DNA of 64,000 bases, taken from positions 3,224,001 through 3,288,000 of the forward strand of contig JAEILZ010000001.1 in the NCBI GenBank assembly GCA_018873225.1, written 5' to 3'. Shown here piece by piece: positions 44,885-56,140 of this stretch. The first letter of the stretch is position 1. The number at the start of each line of letters is the position of its first letter. Source of the stretch: [Phialemoniopsis] sp. UDSM-2020 (lineage: Eukaryota; Ascomycota; Sordariomycetes; Thyridiales; Thyridiaceae). The translations under genes were made by a program, and so were the position numbers. The notes under the pieces are model-generated. The model saw only the letters and a list, made by a program, of their open reading frames with translations. It had not been told where the DNA came from and made no database searches.

Positions 44885-46790
44885 ATGATCTCAAAGACTG
44901 TCTTTTCGTTTGTCTTGCTGGCACTCTTGAGCCCAGTCTTTGCCGTATGGCCCATTCCCAAAACTTTTGAGCAAGGAAAGAAACCTTTGTTCATACATCA
45001 GAATCTGGACCTTTCCTACAATGGAGGACATGTATGCTGGAATTCCTTCTCTGAGCATTCCTGCGCCCTTGATGAGTTGAGTACTAAAAATGAACTTAAC
45101 GTACAGCTAGTTTACACTTTTGGCTACTCGCCGGACTCGATCAACAGCAAGGACATTGTCCAAGCCGGCGTTTCGCGCGCCCTCGACTCCATCTTCCAGA
45201 CCAACTTTGTCCCATGGAGGCTACACGGCAAGAGGGAGCTTTCTTCATTTGAACCCAATGTTCATCAGGCCAAGTTCATCAAGTCTCTCGCCATCACCCA
45301 GACCGGCAAGGACAAGCCCGAGACTTACAAGCCCCTCGCCGGCCAGGTCGACGAGTCTTACAACCTGACTCTCAGCGAAGATGGCGTCGCCAAGCTGAGC
45401 GCTGTCACCTCGACTGGTGTCTTGCGCGGTCTCGAGACTTTCTCCCAGCTGTTTTACAAGCACTCGACCGGCACTTTCTTCTACACCCCGTATGCGCCCA
45501 TCTCCATCCAGGACTCGCCCGAGTACCCCCACCGAGGCATGCTGCTCGACGTCGCCCGGAACTTCTACCCTGTCAAGGACATCCAGAGGACGATCGACGC
45601 TCTCAGCTGGAACAAGATGAACCGGCTGCACCTCCATATCACCGACTCGCAGTCTTGGCCTCTGGACCTTCCCAGCATGCCCGAGGTGGCCCGCGAGGGC
45701 GCATACGGCCGCGATCAAATCTACTCGGCCAAGGACGTGAAGCACCTGCAAGAGTACGGCATCGCTCGTGGTGTCGAGGTCGTCCTCGAGATCGACATGC
45801 CGGGCCACATTGGCTCGCTCAACTGGTCGCACCCGGAGCTCATCGTCGCCTACGACGCCAAGCCCTACCAGTGGTGGTGCGCCGAGCCGCCTTGCGGTGC
45901 ATTCCGGCTCAACGAGACCGCCGTGGACACGTTCCTGGAGAAGATGTTTAATGACCTTCTGCCCAGGCTCTCGCCCTACTCTGCCTACTTCCACACGGGC
46001 GGTGACGAGCTCAACGCCAACGATTCGATGCTGGACCCCGGCATCCGCGACAACTCGACCGAGGTGCTGCGGCCCCTGCTCCAAAAGTTCATCGACAAGC
46101 AGCATGAGCGCGTGCGCAAGCACGGCATGACCCCCATGACGTGGGAGGAGATCCCGCTCGACTGGGGCGTGACCATCGGCAACGACACGGTCGTGCAGGC
46201 CTGGCTCGGCGAGAACTCTGTGCAGAACCTGACGAGCCAGGGCCTCAAGGTCATCGACAGCAACTACAACTTCTGGGTATATTTTTTAAACTTTTCTCCC
46301 GTCCCCAACTCTAAATTTGAAGAAAGTCGTTTGTGGACTAACGTGCGGGTGTGAACAGTACCTCGACTGCGGCCGAGGGCAGTGGATGATCTTTGACAAC
46401 GGCGAGTCGTTCGACACGTACTACCCCTTCAACGACTGGTGCGGCCCCACCAAGTCCTGGCAGCTCGTCTACTCGCACGACCCGCGCGCCGGCCTCGAGG
46501 GCGAGCAGGCCCAGCGCGTCCTCGGCGGCGAGGTCGCCGTCTGGAGCGAGACCATCGACCCCGTCAACCTCGACCAGATCGTCTGGCCGCGCGCCAGCGC
46601 CGCGGGCGAGGTCCTGTGGTCGGGCCGCCTCGACGCCGCCGGCAAGAACCGCACGCAGCTCGACGCGTCGCCGCGCCTCAACGAGTTCCGCGAGCGCATG
46701 GTGGCGCGCGGCGTCGGCGCCTCGATCGTGCAGATGACGTGGTGCTCGCAGGCGGCTAACTCGAGCGAGTGCGCCGTCACCATGGGCTGA
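44885..46790 (+). CDS. Secreted beta-N-acetylhexosaminidase, glycoside hydrolase family 20
   Basis: Releases N-acetylglucosamine from chitin oligomers and glycans, so it serves wall turnover or chitin use. Model: exons 44885-46276 and 46359-46790 (82-nt intron), 607 aa. The first 20 residues (ISKTVFSFVLLALLSPVFA after Met) form a signal peptide. A GH20b-like N-terminal domain precedes the catalytic barrel, which shows HRGMLLDVARNFYP, MNRLHLHITDSQSWPLD and the FHTGGDELNAN motif with the catalytic pair Asp374-Glu375. Several N-x-S/T sequons (for example NWS, NET, NDS, NST, NLT) fit a secreted glycoprotein. The C-terminal exon carries the Trp-rich end of the barrel (YLDCGRGQW, LGGEVAVWSETID). 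It resembles fungal NagA/Nag1 enzymes. All key residues look intact. Confidence 0.95.
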
Positions 46791-48103
46791 GCGAAGATGG
46801 ACGTAATGAAAAGATGATATTCGATGGAGGAGGGAAGGAAAAAGATAACACTCTATCAACAATTTCTTGGGCAATGCTAGGATAAAAGTCGCCCTGGGGA
46901 AATGAGGGGGCCTAGCATCTTCATGTACATAATTATGATTACTGCACTCTGAATGATGATGAGCAAACAAGATCAAGACAGCTTTTTTCCTCGAGTAAGA
47001 CCATGCGCAGTAGAAGCCAAGCACTCAGACATTCCATAGCGGACCGGAAATCGGCGTTGCCATTGGTTAGCGCGGCCGACCGGCTTACACCAGGTCCGAT
47101 TTCGACGCTCTCCCTCCGCTCCGGCTGCCCCGGTGGCCGGCCGGGAACTAGGCCCAAGGATGCGGAACTAGCCCGGATTGGGGCTTTTTGATAGGTGAAT
47201 AGGGTAGGCAATGCAGGCAGGAGACGCTAAGAAATGGATTCAACAAGGGAACAACGAACTACCTACCGGTTTGGTGTCAGACTGCGCAAAAGGGGACGGT
47301 GATACGTATCCGGGCTTGGAGTCTCTGAAGGATCATCAAGCTTATTTCTTGGACAGCTCTCATGTGAAATTTTTACACAAGAGTTCACCAATCAGGCTCA
47401 AGACGAATTCTCCATCAACTCAGCATGATTCAAATCGAGCACCAAGAGCAAGATCTCATGTCTTTCCCCGCACTTTGGTTAGCCTCGGTACTGCCACATC
47501 AAGATTGGTATGCGAGCGTGGCTCACACCCCTTACACCCTCAGGTCGATCGCCCCTGGTGACATCGACGAATCGAAGCCATTGGAAAACGCCCGTCCCTC
47601 TCGCCTTTTTCTGGGGTATGCCATGGGCCCTCTTGTTACGGAGGCGCCAATCAGAAGACCCGAATAAGGTTTTGTATTCAAATGTTGCTCCGCCCTGCTC
47701 GCATTCTTTCGTCGACCCGATGCTCCGTTGGATTCTTCGCGTGTGTATTCGTCCGAGTTGAATTAAGTAAATGGCAGTTGAGTTGTGCAATGCCGAGTAA
47801 GGCTGCTTGTCATGTGTGACTTGGTCAGCATCATGCGGCGTGAACGGGAATAAACTGTGCAGCGGGAACAACTTCCGTGATCAATGGAGAGCCGTTACCA
47901 GAGATGACGTTTCCCTCCGCACACATCCTGCCCGAGTCGGGACAAGGACAGGAATCGAAGTAGGTGGGGAACCCATCACACAGAAGGGTTACAGCTGTGC
48001 TCCTAGATCCCGACTGCTGTTGTCCTCGCCAACGGCACGCACATAAAGTAACCCACCACTGTGGCGGCCGCTCTGCCCTACCGGGCTGTTGTTTCGAGCC
48101 GTT

Positions 48104-48118
48104 CCCCGCTCCGCGGGG
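48104..48118. promoter_or_regulatory. Candidate paired CreA sites upstream of the P450
   Basis: CCCCGC, TCC, GCGGGG: a perfect 6-bp inverted repeat. GCGGGG fits the carbon-repressor CreA consensus SYGGRG, on both strands, and paired sites are the functional form in Aspergillus. About 505 bp upstream of the start codon. Confidence 0.35.
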
Positions 48119-48178
48119 GAGGAAACATGAGAGCGAAAAGCATGTGTCAGGGTCGATGGGTTTCATCGTACTCGTTCT

Positions 48179-48184
48179 CCTCGG
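48179..48184 (+). promoter_or_regulatory. CCTCGG hexamer (FarA/FarB-type site) upstream of the P450
   Basis: CCTCGG is the core known for the fatty-acid regulators FarA/FarB in Aspergillus nidulans, and the downstream gene looks like an alkane/fatty-acid hydroxylase. A 6-mer turns up by chance about every 2 kb over both strands, so the evidence is weak. Confidence 0.25.
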
Positions 48185-48622
48185 AGCCCGCTTTACATTG
48201 CAGGTGTGTCCTGGCCTGTCTTGGCTTGCGGGTTGTCGGGTTGAATAAGTATTGGGACAAGTCCCCACTGCTGTATCTCTCCATTATTGTGCGATCTCCC
48301 ATATATGATCAGTGACATCCTTGGTTGCTGAGACTGATCATAAACAACGACAACTGTGGCCAAGACCTGGTAACACTTGTACCAACTTATATTCATCGAC
48401 TCTGCCACCACTTATATCTTCTCGAAACCCCAGATCACTAGACCTTGACAGCTGACCTGTGTCTTCAAAACGGGAAACACTGAAACCAGGAGTAGGAAAC
48501 CAAGCGGCAACCAGGGTCAAGCGAACAACACCTCATCAAGCCTGTCCTAGCCACGCCTTTGAACAGCAAGTCTGCATAACCATCAACTCTGGTTGACTAT
48601 CGCTCTCCAATTTTTCAGAGTC

Positions 48623-50417
48623 ATGGGTCTCGTTGAGACCGTCGTGGAGCATCTCTCCATCAAGACTTCCCTTCTTGGACCGCTCGCCCTCTTGGTGGTG
48701 TACCATGTATACAAATATGTCTCCGAGACGATCCGCGTCAGGAGACTGGGTGTGCCCGGATACCAGATAGAGGCGCGGCTACCATTTTGTGAGTTCTTCT
48801 CAACAAGATAGTGTGGTACGGTCTCACTTGAGACTGTGCCACAGCAACCACCATGCCGCCCATCGTGCGTAGCTAATAGGCATCCGTATCTTGTAGCCCT
48901 CGACATAATCATGAAGGACATGAAGGCCGCCAAGGAGGAAAAATGCTACGAGCGCTGGCTCGAGGCGTCGCCTCCAGAGAAGGGTATCTTCACGGGCGAG
49001 GCCCGGCTTCTGTCCCGCCGTGTCGTCTTCACTTCGGAGCCCGAGAACATCAAGGCCATCCTGGCCACACAGTTCGCCGACTACGGCAAGGGCGAATACT
49101 TCCACAAGCAGTGGAAGCCTTTCCTCGGCGACAGCATCTTCGCTACCGACGGCGACAAGTGGCACGCCAGTCGCCAGCTTATCCGGCCCCAATTTGTCAA
49201 AGATCGCGTCAGCGACCTGCATTGCTTTGAGAAGCATACCCAGGTACTGTTCCGTGCCGTGGCCAACGGCGGTCCCCTGACCAGTGCAGAGCAGCAAGTC
49301 AACCTGGGCGATGCACACGGCCAAGTCCTTGAGATCAGTGAGTTGCTCTTCCGGTATACTCTTGATACGACAACAGACTTCCTCCTCGGCCATACAGTGA
49401 GTTCTCTGAGGTAAGTTACGTCCACTGTTGTCGCATCCTTCGCTCAGAACGCAAGGAACACAAGGCAGAGGATACTGACGTACCTTTAGCAACCCCAAGG
49501 AGGAATTTGCCGAGGCCTTCAACGAGGTGCAGCGCGTGCAAAACATCATCTCGCGCATCGGGCCCATGGCCCCTTTCATCTCGCACAAGTCGTACAACGC
49601 CGGGCTCAAGACCATCAACCGCTTCGTCAACAACTTCATCGACGCCGCTCTGCTCCTGCCGCAGGAGGAGCTCGCGAGCAAGGCCCGCGACTCCGACTCG
49701 AGCTACACCTTCCTGCACGAGCTCGCCTCCTTCACGCGCGACCCCGTCGTCCTGCGCGACCAGATCGTCGCCGTCCTGCTCGCGGGCCGCGACACCACGG
49801 CGGGCACCCTGTCGTGGGCGTTCTACGAGCTCGGCAGCCGCCCGGACGTCGTGGCCCGCCTGCGCGAGGAGATCCTCGCCGTCGTGGGGCCCGACCGCCC
49901 GCCGACGTACGCCGACCTCAAGGGCATGCGGTACCTGCAGAACGTGCTGCAGGAGACGCTGCGCCTGTACCCGGCCGTGCCGTACAACGTGCGCTTCGCC
50001 CTGCACGACACGACGCTGCCGCGCGGCGGCGGGCCCGACGGCACCCTGCCGTTGCCGGTCCTCAAGGACACGGCCATCGCCTACTCGACTTTCGTGATGC
50101 AGCGGCGCCCGGACCTGTACCCGCCGCCGGACCCGGCTCGCGGCCTTCCCGCCGCGCACGTATTCGAGCCCGAGCGCTGGCAGCACTGGCAGCCCAAGCC
50201 GTGGCAGTACGTGCCGTTCAACGGCGGGCCGCGGATCTGCATCGGGCAGCAGTTCGCGCTCACCATCATGGGGTACGTGCTCGTGCGCTTCTTCCAGCGG
50301 TTCGACCGCGTCGAGACGGTCAACGACAAGGGCCCGCCGACGCTGCGGACGGATATCACGATATCGCCTGGTGGGCCCGGGGTTCGGGTGAGGTTTTTCG
50401 AGGCCAAGAGGGAGTGA
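48623..50417 (+). CDS. Cytochrome P450, CYP52-clan (alkane/fatty-acid omega-hydroxylase type)
   Basis: Heme monooxygenase, probably ER-anchored. Model: exons 48623-48788, 48897-49410 and 49490-50417, 535 aa. The start chosen is MGLVETVVEHL; an in-frame ATG 10 codons upstream (48593) is possible. A single N-terminal anchor lies around residues 18-35 (LLGPLALLVVYHVYKYV). Landmarks are complete: I-helix AGRDTTAG (325-332), ExxR as ETLR (382-385), and the heme loop FNGGPRICIGQQ with the axial Cys477. AGRDTTAGTLSW and QLIRPQFVKDRVSD are typical of CYP52/CYP539/CYP584-like enzymes; the exact subfamily is not decided here. Known relatives hydroxylate alkanes and fatty acids at the terminal carbon. 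Converges with the aminotransferase gene. Confidence 0.93.
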
Positions 50418-51008
50418 ACGGATGAGGGGACAGTGGGAGGGAAGAATCGTCTCTTAGGAATCCCGAAAGTGTCTCGTGTGTGAAGATGTGAGGGGTGGGA
50501 GTGTTGGGGCAGGGGCGAAGGGGGCGTATTTGTGCAACTTGAGCCTTCTCAAAGTGCTGGAAATCCACAACGGACAAGATAACGAGCCACCCAACGAATG
50601 ACATGAAGTCAAAAAAGGGTTTAGGTGCGCACTACGATAGGCTTGAAGGATTTCAAGACCCTGTCCCATGATGCCAATTTGTTCCTTTTTGTTTGTTAGT
50701 GCTTATGCTGGCGCAGAGAATTGCCGAATGGGTCTTCGCCTCTCACGTAAATACACACGATTGCCAATTTGAGATTACCGATTCATGAGAATGACACATG
50801 CTTTTTAAGGAGCACGGTCTTCTTTCTCTTTGGGCTTTTTCATCAGGATTTGGAATGGCAGGGTTGACAAGTGACGAACACTCAAGTATTCAGCTATCGT
50901 GTACGCTCATACAGACGATCTACTAAATCAAACCTAGCTGTGTTACCAGGCTACGCTATAAGTTGACTTCTAGGAATTAATGCACTCAGGCTTGCCAAAG
51001 ATTTCGCA
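50418..51008. other. Convergent 3' intergenic
   Basis: 591 bp between converging P450 and aminotransferase genes, presumably both 3' UTRs. Short frames only; nothing else seen. Confidence 0.55.
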
Positions 51009-52840
51009 TCAAATCCTGAAACTCTCCCGTACCGCATCTCCAAATCTCCGGATCGCCTCAGTCATCTTTTCTGGCTGAGCGGCGGCATATGTCGCTCGGA
51101 AGAACAGGCTAGTCGGAGGCTCTCCGTGCTCGGCGACAAACCACGAACCCCGGGCCACCAACACTCCCTTCTCGATGCACCGGTTGAATATGTCCTCCTC
51201 GATTTGGACGATGCTCTTGCTCGCTGTCTCCGGATGCTGCTTGTGGTCGACCTTGAGCCAGTGCTAGTTCCCCAAAAAACCATTAGTATAACAACCTTGG
51301 ATATAGGAGTCAGAGTGGAAGAAACAAAAGAAGCAGCACTCACAAACATGCCCGCCGCGGGGGCGTTCCAACTCACAATCTCGCGCGGCAGGTACTCGTC
51401 ACACGCCGACAGCATGACGTCCCGGCGCGACGTGTACTCCCTGCGCATCTGCATCAGCCAGCGCAGGTAGCCCTCGTGGCCCCACTCCTCGTCGAGCAGG
51501 CGGTGCAGGACGACCTGCGAGAGGCCGCTGGGCCCCTGGTTGGCCACCTCGGCGTGCCGCAGGAAGCGCTCGACCATCTGCTCCGACGCCGTGATCCACC
51601 CGAGCCGCGACCCGGGCACCACGACCTTGGAGAACGAGTCCATGCGCAGCACGCGCCCGTCGCGGTCCATGCTCAGCAGCGACGGGATCAGCTGGTCGAG
51701 GAAGTCGTCGACGGGCGTCTGCGCCGGGTCGAGTGTCGTCGCCGCCATCTTGCCGGGCCCGGCGTAGGGGTCCATCTGGATAAAGTAGTAGGGCTCGTCC
51801 TCGATGATGTAGACGTCGTGCTTGCTGCACACGTCGTAGATGTCCTGCCGCCTTTGCTTGCCCTGTGTCGTACCCGTCGGGTTCTGTCCGCTGGGCACTG
51901 TGTACAAGACGTGCGGCTTCCTCTTCCCGTCTCGCTCCTTGGGATTCCAATTCGTCAGGATCTCATCCATGCGTTCCGGGACCAGGCCTTGCTCGTCGAT
52001 GGGAACGCCGACCACCTTTGCACCTAGCGGGACAGCTGTTTCCAAAGCGGTCGAGAAGCTGAACTCCTCCGTCAGTATAGAGTCGCCCCTCTCGCGATCG
52101 CAGAGCATGCGGAATGTCTGCTCCAAGGCTCCAGTGCTGCCAACAGTCATGCACGACCGCCAGTCCGCGTACGGCGGGTCGTGCACGAGTTCTGTGTGCT
52201 CTGTCACGAAGCGTAGCATCTGCGCCGAGCCCGTGGCCTGCCCGTAGTTCAACCCGATCGACAGGTCGTACACCCTATCGCCTCCGGCAGCAGCATCGTA
52301 CTTGCCGATCGTCACGTCCACCCCGGATTCGGCCGTCTCCTTCTCTGAGAACAGCGGCGCGCGGGGCACCTTCATGCTAATGGACTCGAAGGGGAAGTAC
52401 TCTGGGCACGGCAGCCCGCCGCCCAGGGAGATGATGCCAGGCCTCCCGAGGTGCTTGGCGGCTGACTTGAGTATGCAAGGCTCGCGGGAGGCGCTCTCAG
52501 CACTAAGGTGATGGTCCCACAGCGCGGCGCGGGGCTTGGACGGGTGCGGCGGCGCCTTGAACATGTCGCTGTCCGAATACGCGGCCGTGCCGGCGACGAG
52601 CCGCCCCGCCTTAGCGCGGCGGTCTAGTATGTCCTGAACGGTGACGGTGCGCGCAGGCTTCACGGAGCGGACCGGCTCGGCGTCTGGTAGTGTAGCCTTG
52701 GGGGCGAGGGCTATGGCATTGTGACCGGCCGAGGAGTGGAGGAGGCGGTACGCTGGGAGAGCAGCCCGACACCGGAGCCGGCCGTGCCCCGGGGCGGCGG
52801 CGAATGCCCGGACAGTCCGGGACGCGGCCAAGCGTACCAT
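51009..52840 (-). CDS. PLP aminotransferase class I/II, aromatic/2-aminoadipate type (Aro8-like)
   Basis: Fold-type I PLP enzyme related to Aro8/Aro9 and kynurenine/2-aminoadipate aminotransferases. Model: exons 52840-51344 and 51263-51009, 583 aa. The intron joins AAGMF to HWLKVDH, restoring the conserved C-terminal domain (RGSWFVAEHGEPP, LFFRATYAA). The N-terminal ~40 residues are Arg/Ala-rich and free of acidic residues, suggesting a mitochondrial presequence. Key parts are IISLGGGLPCPEYFP, SIGLNYGQATGS, YTVPSGQNPTGTT, IIEDEPYYF and the PLP-binding Lys405 in SFSKVVVPGSRLGW. A long spacer between presequence and fold (residues ~60-115) contains the substrate-gating segment typical of fungal Aro8. 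Substrate is not fixed by sequence. Divergent from the GH16 gene. Confidence 0.92.
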
Positions 52841-54505
52841 GCCTTTTGCCTACAGTAAAAGAAGACAAATTGCTGAATGTAGATCAAGTGACGACTTTGC
52901 AATTGTATGACAAGGGGAACTTGGGTTATGTGCACAGTTTGTGTCAGAGAAGAAACAAGTCAAAGATAAGGGCCGCAACGTGTCGGGTGCAGGGCGTGTA
53001 AGTGACTAATATGTTGGTTGAGTGGAGTCTACAGAACCTCTCTTTTGAGTTGTTGTGAGATAAGTGTTACTTGTAGTTGCTAGAGAGCGGTGTGTGCGGG
53101 GGCACTGTGGGTAGCCGATCTGATGGGGACCATGTCTGGTTTCACCGCGTCCCCGTCACCGGACCTGCAGGCCGTGGGGTTTTCAGAGCTTGGACAGAAA
53201 TAACTATCTGAAGGGTTTGCTGTAACGACATGCTTTGGGCCTATTTCGTGGTAGGGCATCCTCGAAGAATGGATGTTTGATTGATGCATTTCTCCTTGTA
53301 ACCCACGCGTGCGCCCGCTCGCCCGCCGGACGACATTGGAGATCCCGTTGTCGGCGACCGGCGTCGGCCTGCGACCCGCTCTTTCGGGTCTTCAGCCCGT
53401 GCCCTGCGTTTGGGCATTCGGCTCGACTACCGAACTGCTTCTCCGTCTGATTTTCCCATCGTTGCGATGTTGGGTCTCAATTTGACCTATCCGTACAATG
53501 CATTGTCACTATTTCTTAAGTACTTAGACGAGTGTCAAAGGTTGCTTTTCTGAACGACAATAAGAATCACGAGGAGAGGCAGCCAAAGGTGACAGGCGGC
53601 TGAGAGCATCAGGGATGGAAGCCGAGTGCTGAAGTCAGTGCTTGAGCTGGAGATGATTCAATGTAGGGCTGGTTGAGCTGTTACCCAGTGGCACAGACGT
53701 CAGCTCCTCGAGTCCTGACATTGGCTTTGATATTCCTCAACAATAGCACCATTGAGCTGGGAGGGTTACAATTTCCAAGGCGAGATAGTGTGGGTGCTCC
53801 AACCTCTCGACTTCTGCAGCTGGCGCCGGACCCCTGCCAGCGTGGCGCCTAAGACCAGCCACAGCGGCCCCACAACGGACCGGGCAGGACAGGGGTCACA
53901 GGGGTAGCTACCCACTAAAAGAGCCTCCAATTGCCTTGCTATGCCCACTGTAAGTAGTTAAAGCTCGTTTCGTTGCCAGCCCAACCTCCTCGCTTTCGTC
54001 ACCACAGGGTCCAAAGTCTTTGTCGGCTCATTGATACGAACATATGCAAGATCCAGATCCCTTCCACACCATCTTGGCACACCCACAAAGTTCAAACCTT
54101 AGGTGGTTGCAGGGATGCAGAAGGAGTGATGCCCAAGGAAGAACACGATGATGCTTGCATGTGCTGTTTAATGACAAGGTTGGGGATGATGACACCCCAG
54201 CATCGCGCGCATTTATCCAGCACCATAAGAACGTTTTCTCTGGAATGCCCTCCCATGCGACTTCCCGCTCAACTCTAATTGTTCCATTGTTCTTTCTGAT
54301 ACACTAGTATATCCGACAAAGCATTGTTCCTTTACCCATACACTCATACATATATACGACTTGGGCAGAGGCCGCGTGTATCTTGTCGCAGGTGTCCACG
54401 CTGTAGAAAAAGGACCACAGCTCCGGGATCCCAAGAGCCTTTTGGCGATTGTATATTCTTTTCTCTTTTTCTTAGTCTTATCGGCGGCGACATCCACAGA
54501 CAGAC
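52841..54505. other. Divergent intergenic between aminotransferase and CRH
   Basis: 1.66 kb with both promoters. Only short domainless frames occur. A T/C-rich stretch just before 54500 fits the transcription start area of the GH16 gene. Confidence 0.5.
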
Positions 54506-56140
54506 ATGATTTTCTCAAGGCAAATACGGACGGCCGCAGCCGCCGCTATGGCGCTCACCACAGCCGTGACCGCACAGACATGGTCGACATGTAACCCTCT
54601 ACAAGGTAAGTCGCAAGAGGATTTCCTCCAAGAAAACTTGAAATATGCCAAATACTGACTTTCTCGCCTTAGCCACCTGCCCAGCCGACACTGCGCTCGG
54701 CATGACCATCAACGTCGATTTCACCAAGGGCGAGGTGAACTCGTTCGTGCCCTCGGGCGGCCAGCCCGCCTATGGCTCCGACGGTGTCTCCTTCACCGTT
54801 GCCAAGGCCGGCGACGCCCCGCAGCTGACCAGCGTCTTCTATATCATGTTCGGCCGCGTCGAGATGACCATGAAGTGCGCCCCCGGAGCCGGTATTGTCA
54901 GCTCCCTCGTGCTCCAGTCCGACGACCTCGACGAGGTGGATATCGAGTGGCTCGGCGCCGACTCGGGCGAGATGCAGACCAACTACTTTGGCAAGGGCCA
55001 GACGGGCTCGTATAACCGCGGCCAGTTCAACCCGGCGCCCAACAACCAGGCCGAGTTTACAAAGTACACCATTGACTGGACTGCCGACCGCATCATCTGG
55101 TCCGTCGGCGAGACCGTTGTCCGCGAGCTCAAGTACGACGACGCTCAGGGCCAGTACCCGCAGACCCCGATGCAGGTCAAGTTCGGTGCCTGGTCCGGCG
55201 GCGACTCATCCAACCCACAGGGCACCATCGACTGGGCCCGGGGGCCTACCGACTACTCCAAGGGCCCCTTCAGCATGACGGTCAAGTCGGTCGTCATCTC
55301 GGACTACTCGACAGGCAAGCAGTACAAGTACGGCGACCAGTCGGGCACGTGGCAGTCCATCCAGGCAGTCGACGGCCAGGTCAACGGCAACAAGGGGAAG
55401 GCGGCCCAGCAGACCGTCACCGCGACCGCCGCTGCCGCCACATCGCTGTCGCCCTCCGTCCCTGCCGGTGGAATCGGCAAGGGCTCCGACTCAACGGCCA
55501 CTCCCACGCAGACCGGCTGGCCGTGGGTCTCGACGGCGTCGTCCAATGCCAACTCCATCCCCAGCGGGTGGGTCATGACCTCGAGCGGCAAAATTGTACC
55601 AGCCAGCTCGACTGTTGTAAGTACGTTTGATCGATTAAAGTTTTCTTTCATTGTTTGACAAATTCCCGTCGCCCCTTTGAACCCCCTGCTCATCCACGTT
55701 TTGCATCGCGCGCGTGCTTGATTTCAGCCCTCACATGAAAAGCAAAAGACAGAATATGCTAACCCGATACCCTTCGTCTACAGGACCTCCCCACCCCTTC
55801 CTCCTCGCCGGACCCATTGCCCTCTGCCTCCTCGCAGGGTGGTTCGGGCGCTGGTGAGGGAGACCAGGTTACCGTCACTGCCTTTGACGGTAAGGGTTTC
55901 CTCACCACCATGACCGTGCCCGCGGGCTGGACTACCATGCCCAAGAGCTACGACGACAAGGGCTTCCTCGTCGCGCCCCCCGCCGCCACCGCGGCGCCGC
56001 CCATGCCCGATGCATTTGCCGGCGTGGCCGTCAAGGCCGACACCCGCTCTGCTGCTGCCCCTCATCTGCGGTCAGTTGGGGTCTCCGGCCTTGTCGCTGC
56101 CATGGTTGCCAGCATGCTGGGCTTGTATATTCTTGTGTGA
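54506..56140 (+). CDS. GPI-anchored GH16 chitin-glucan transglycosylase, CRH family
   Basis: Cross-links chitin to beta-glucan in the cell wall, acting outside the plasma membrane. Model: exons 54506-54605, 54673-55616 and 55784-56140, 466 aa. An N-terminal signal peptide ends near TAVTA-Q. The GH16 domain starts at WSTCNPLQATCPAD and has the catalytic DEVDIEWLG, with Glu121, Asp123 and Glu125, exactly the Crh1/Utr2 pattern. A Ser/Thr/Ala-rich stalk follows from about residue 255. The C-terminus is a hydrophobic tail (VSGLVAAMVASMLGLYILV) after a small-residue stretch, the form of a GPI-attachment signal. The CBM18 found in Utr2/CrhA is absent, so it resembles the Crh1/Crh-like forms without one. 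The last 118 residues, including the anchor, are encoded after a 167-nt intron. Confidence 0.93.

Larger units (their letters stand above)
46791..48622. other. Intergenic between GH20 and P450
   Basis: 1.83 kb between tandem plus-strand genes: GH20 3' UTR then the P450 promoter. Short frames on both strands only. Two possible regulatory sites, a CreA-type inverted repeat and a CCTCGG hexamer, lie about 440-520 bp before the P450 start. Confidence 0.5.

Noticed and set aside
45245..46123. 292-aa minus-strand frame antisense to the GH20 gene
   Set aside because: Shadow of the GH20 catalytic exon, as expected from GC-rich third positions.
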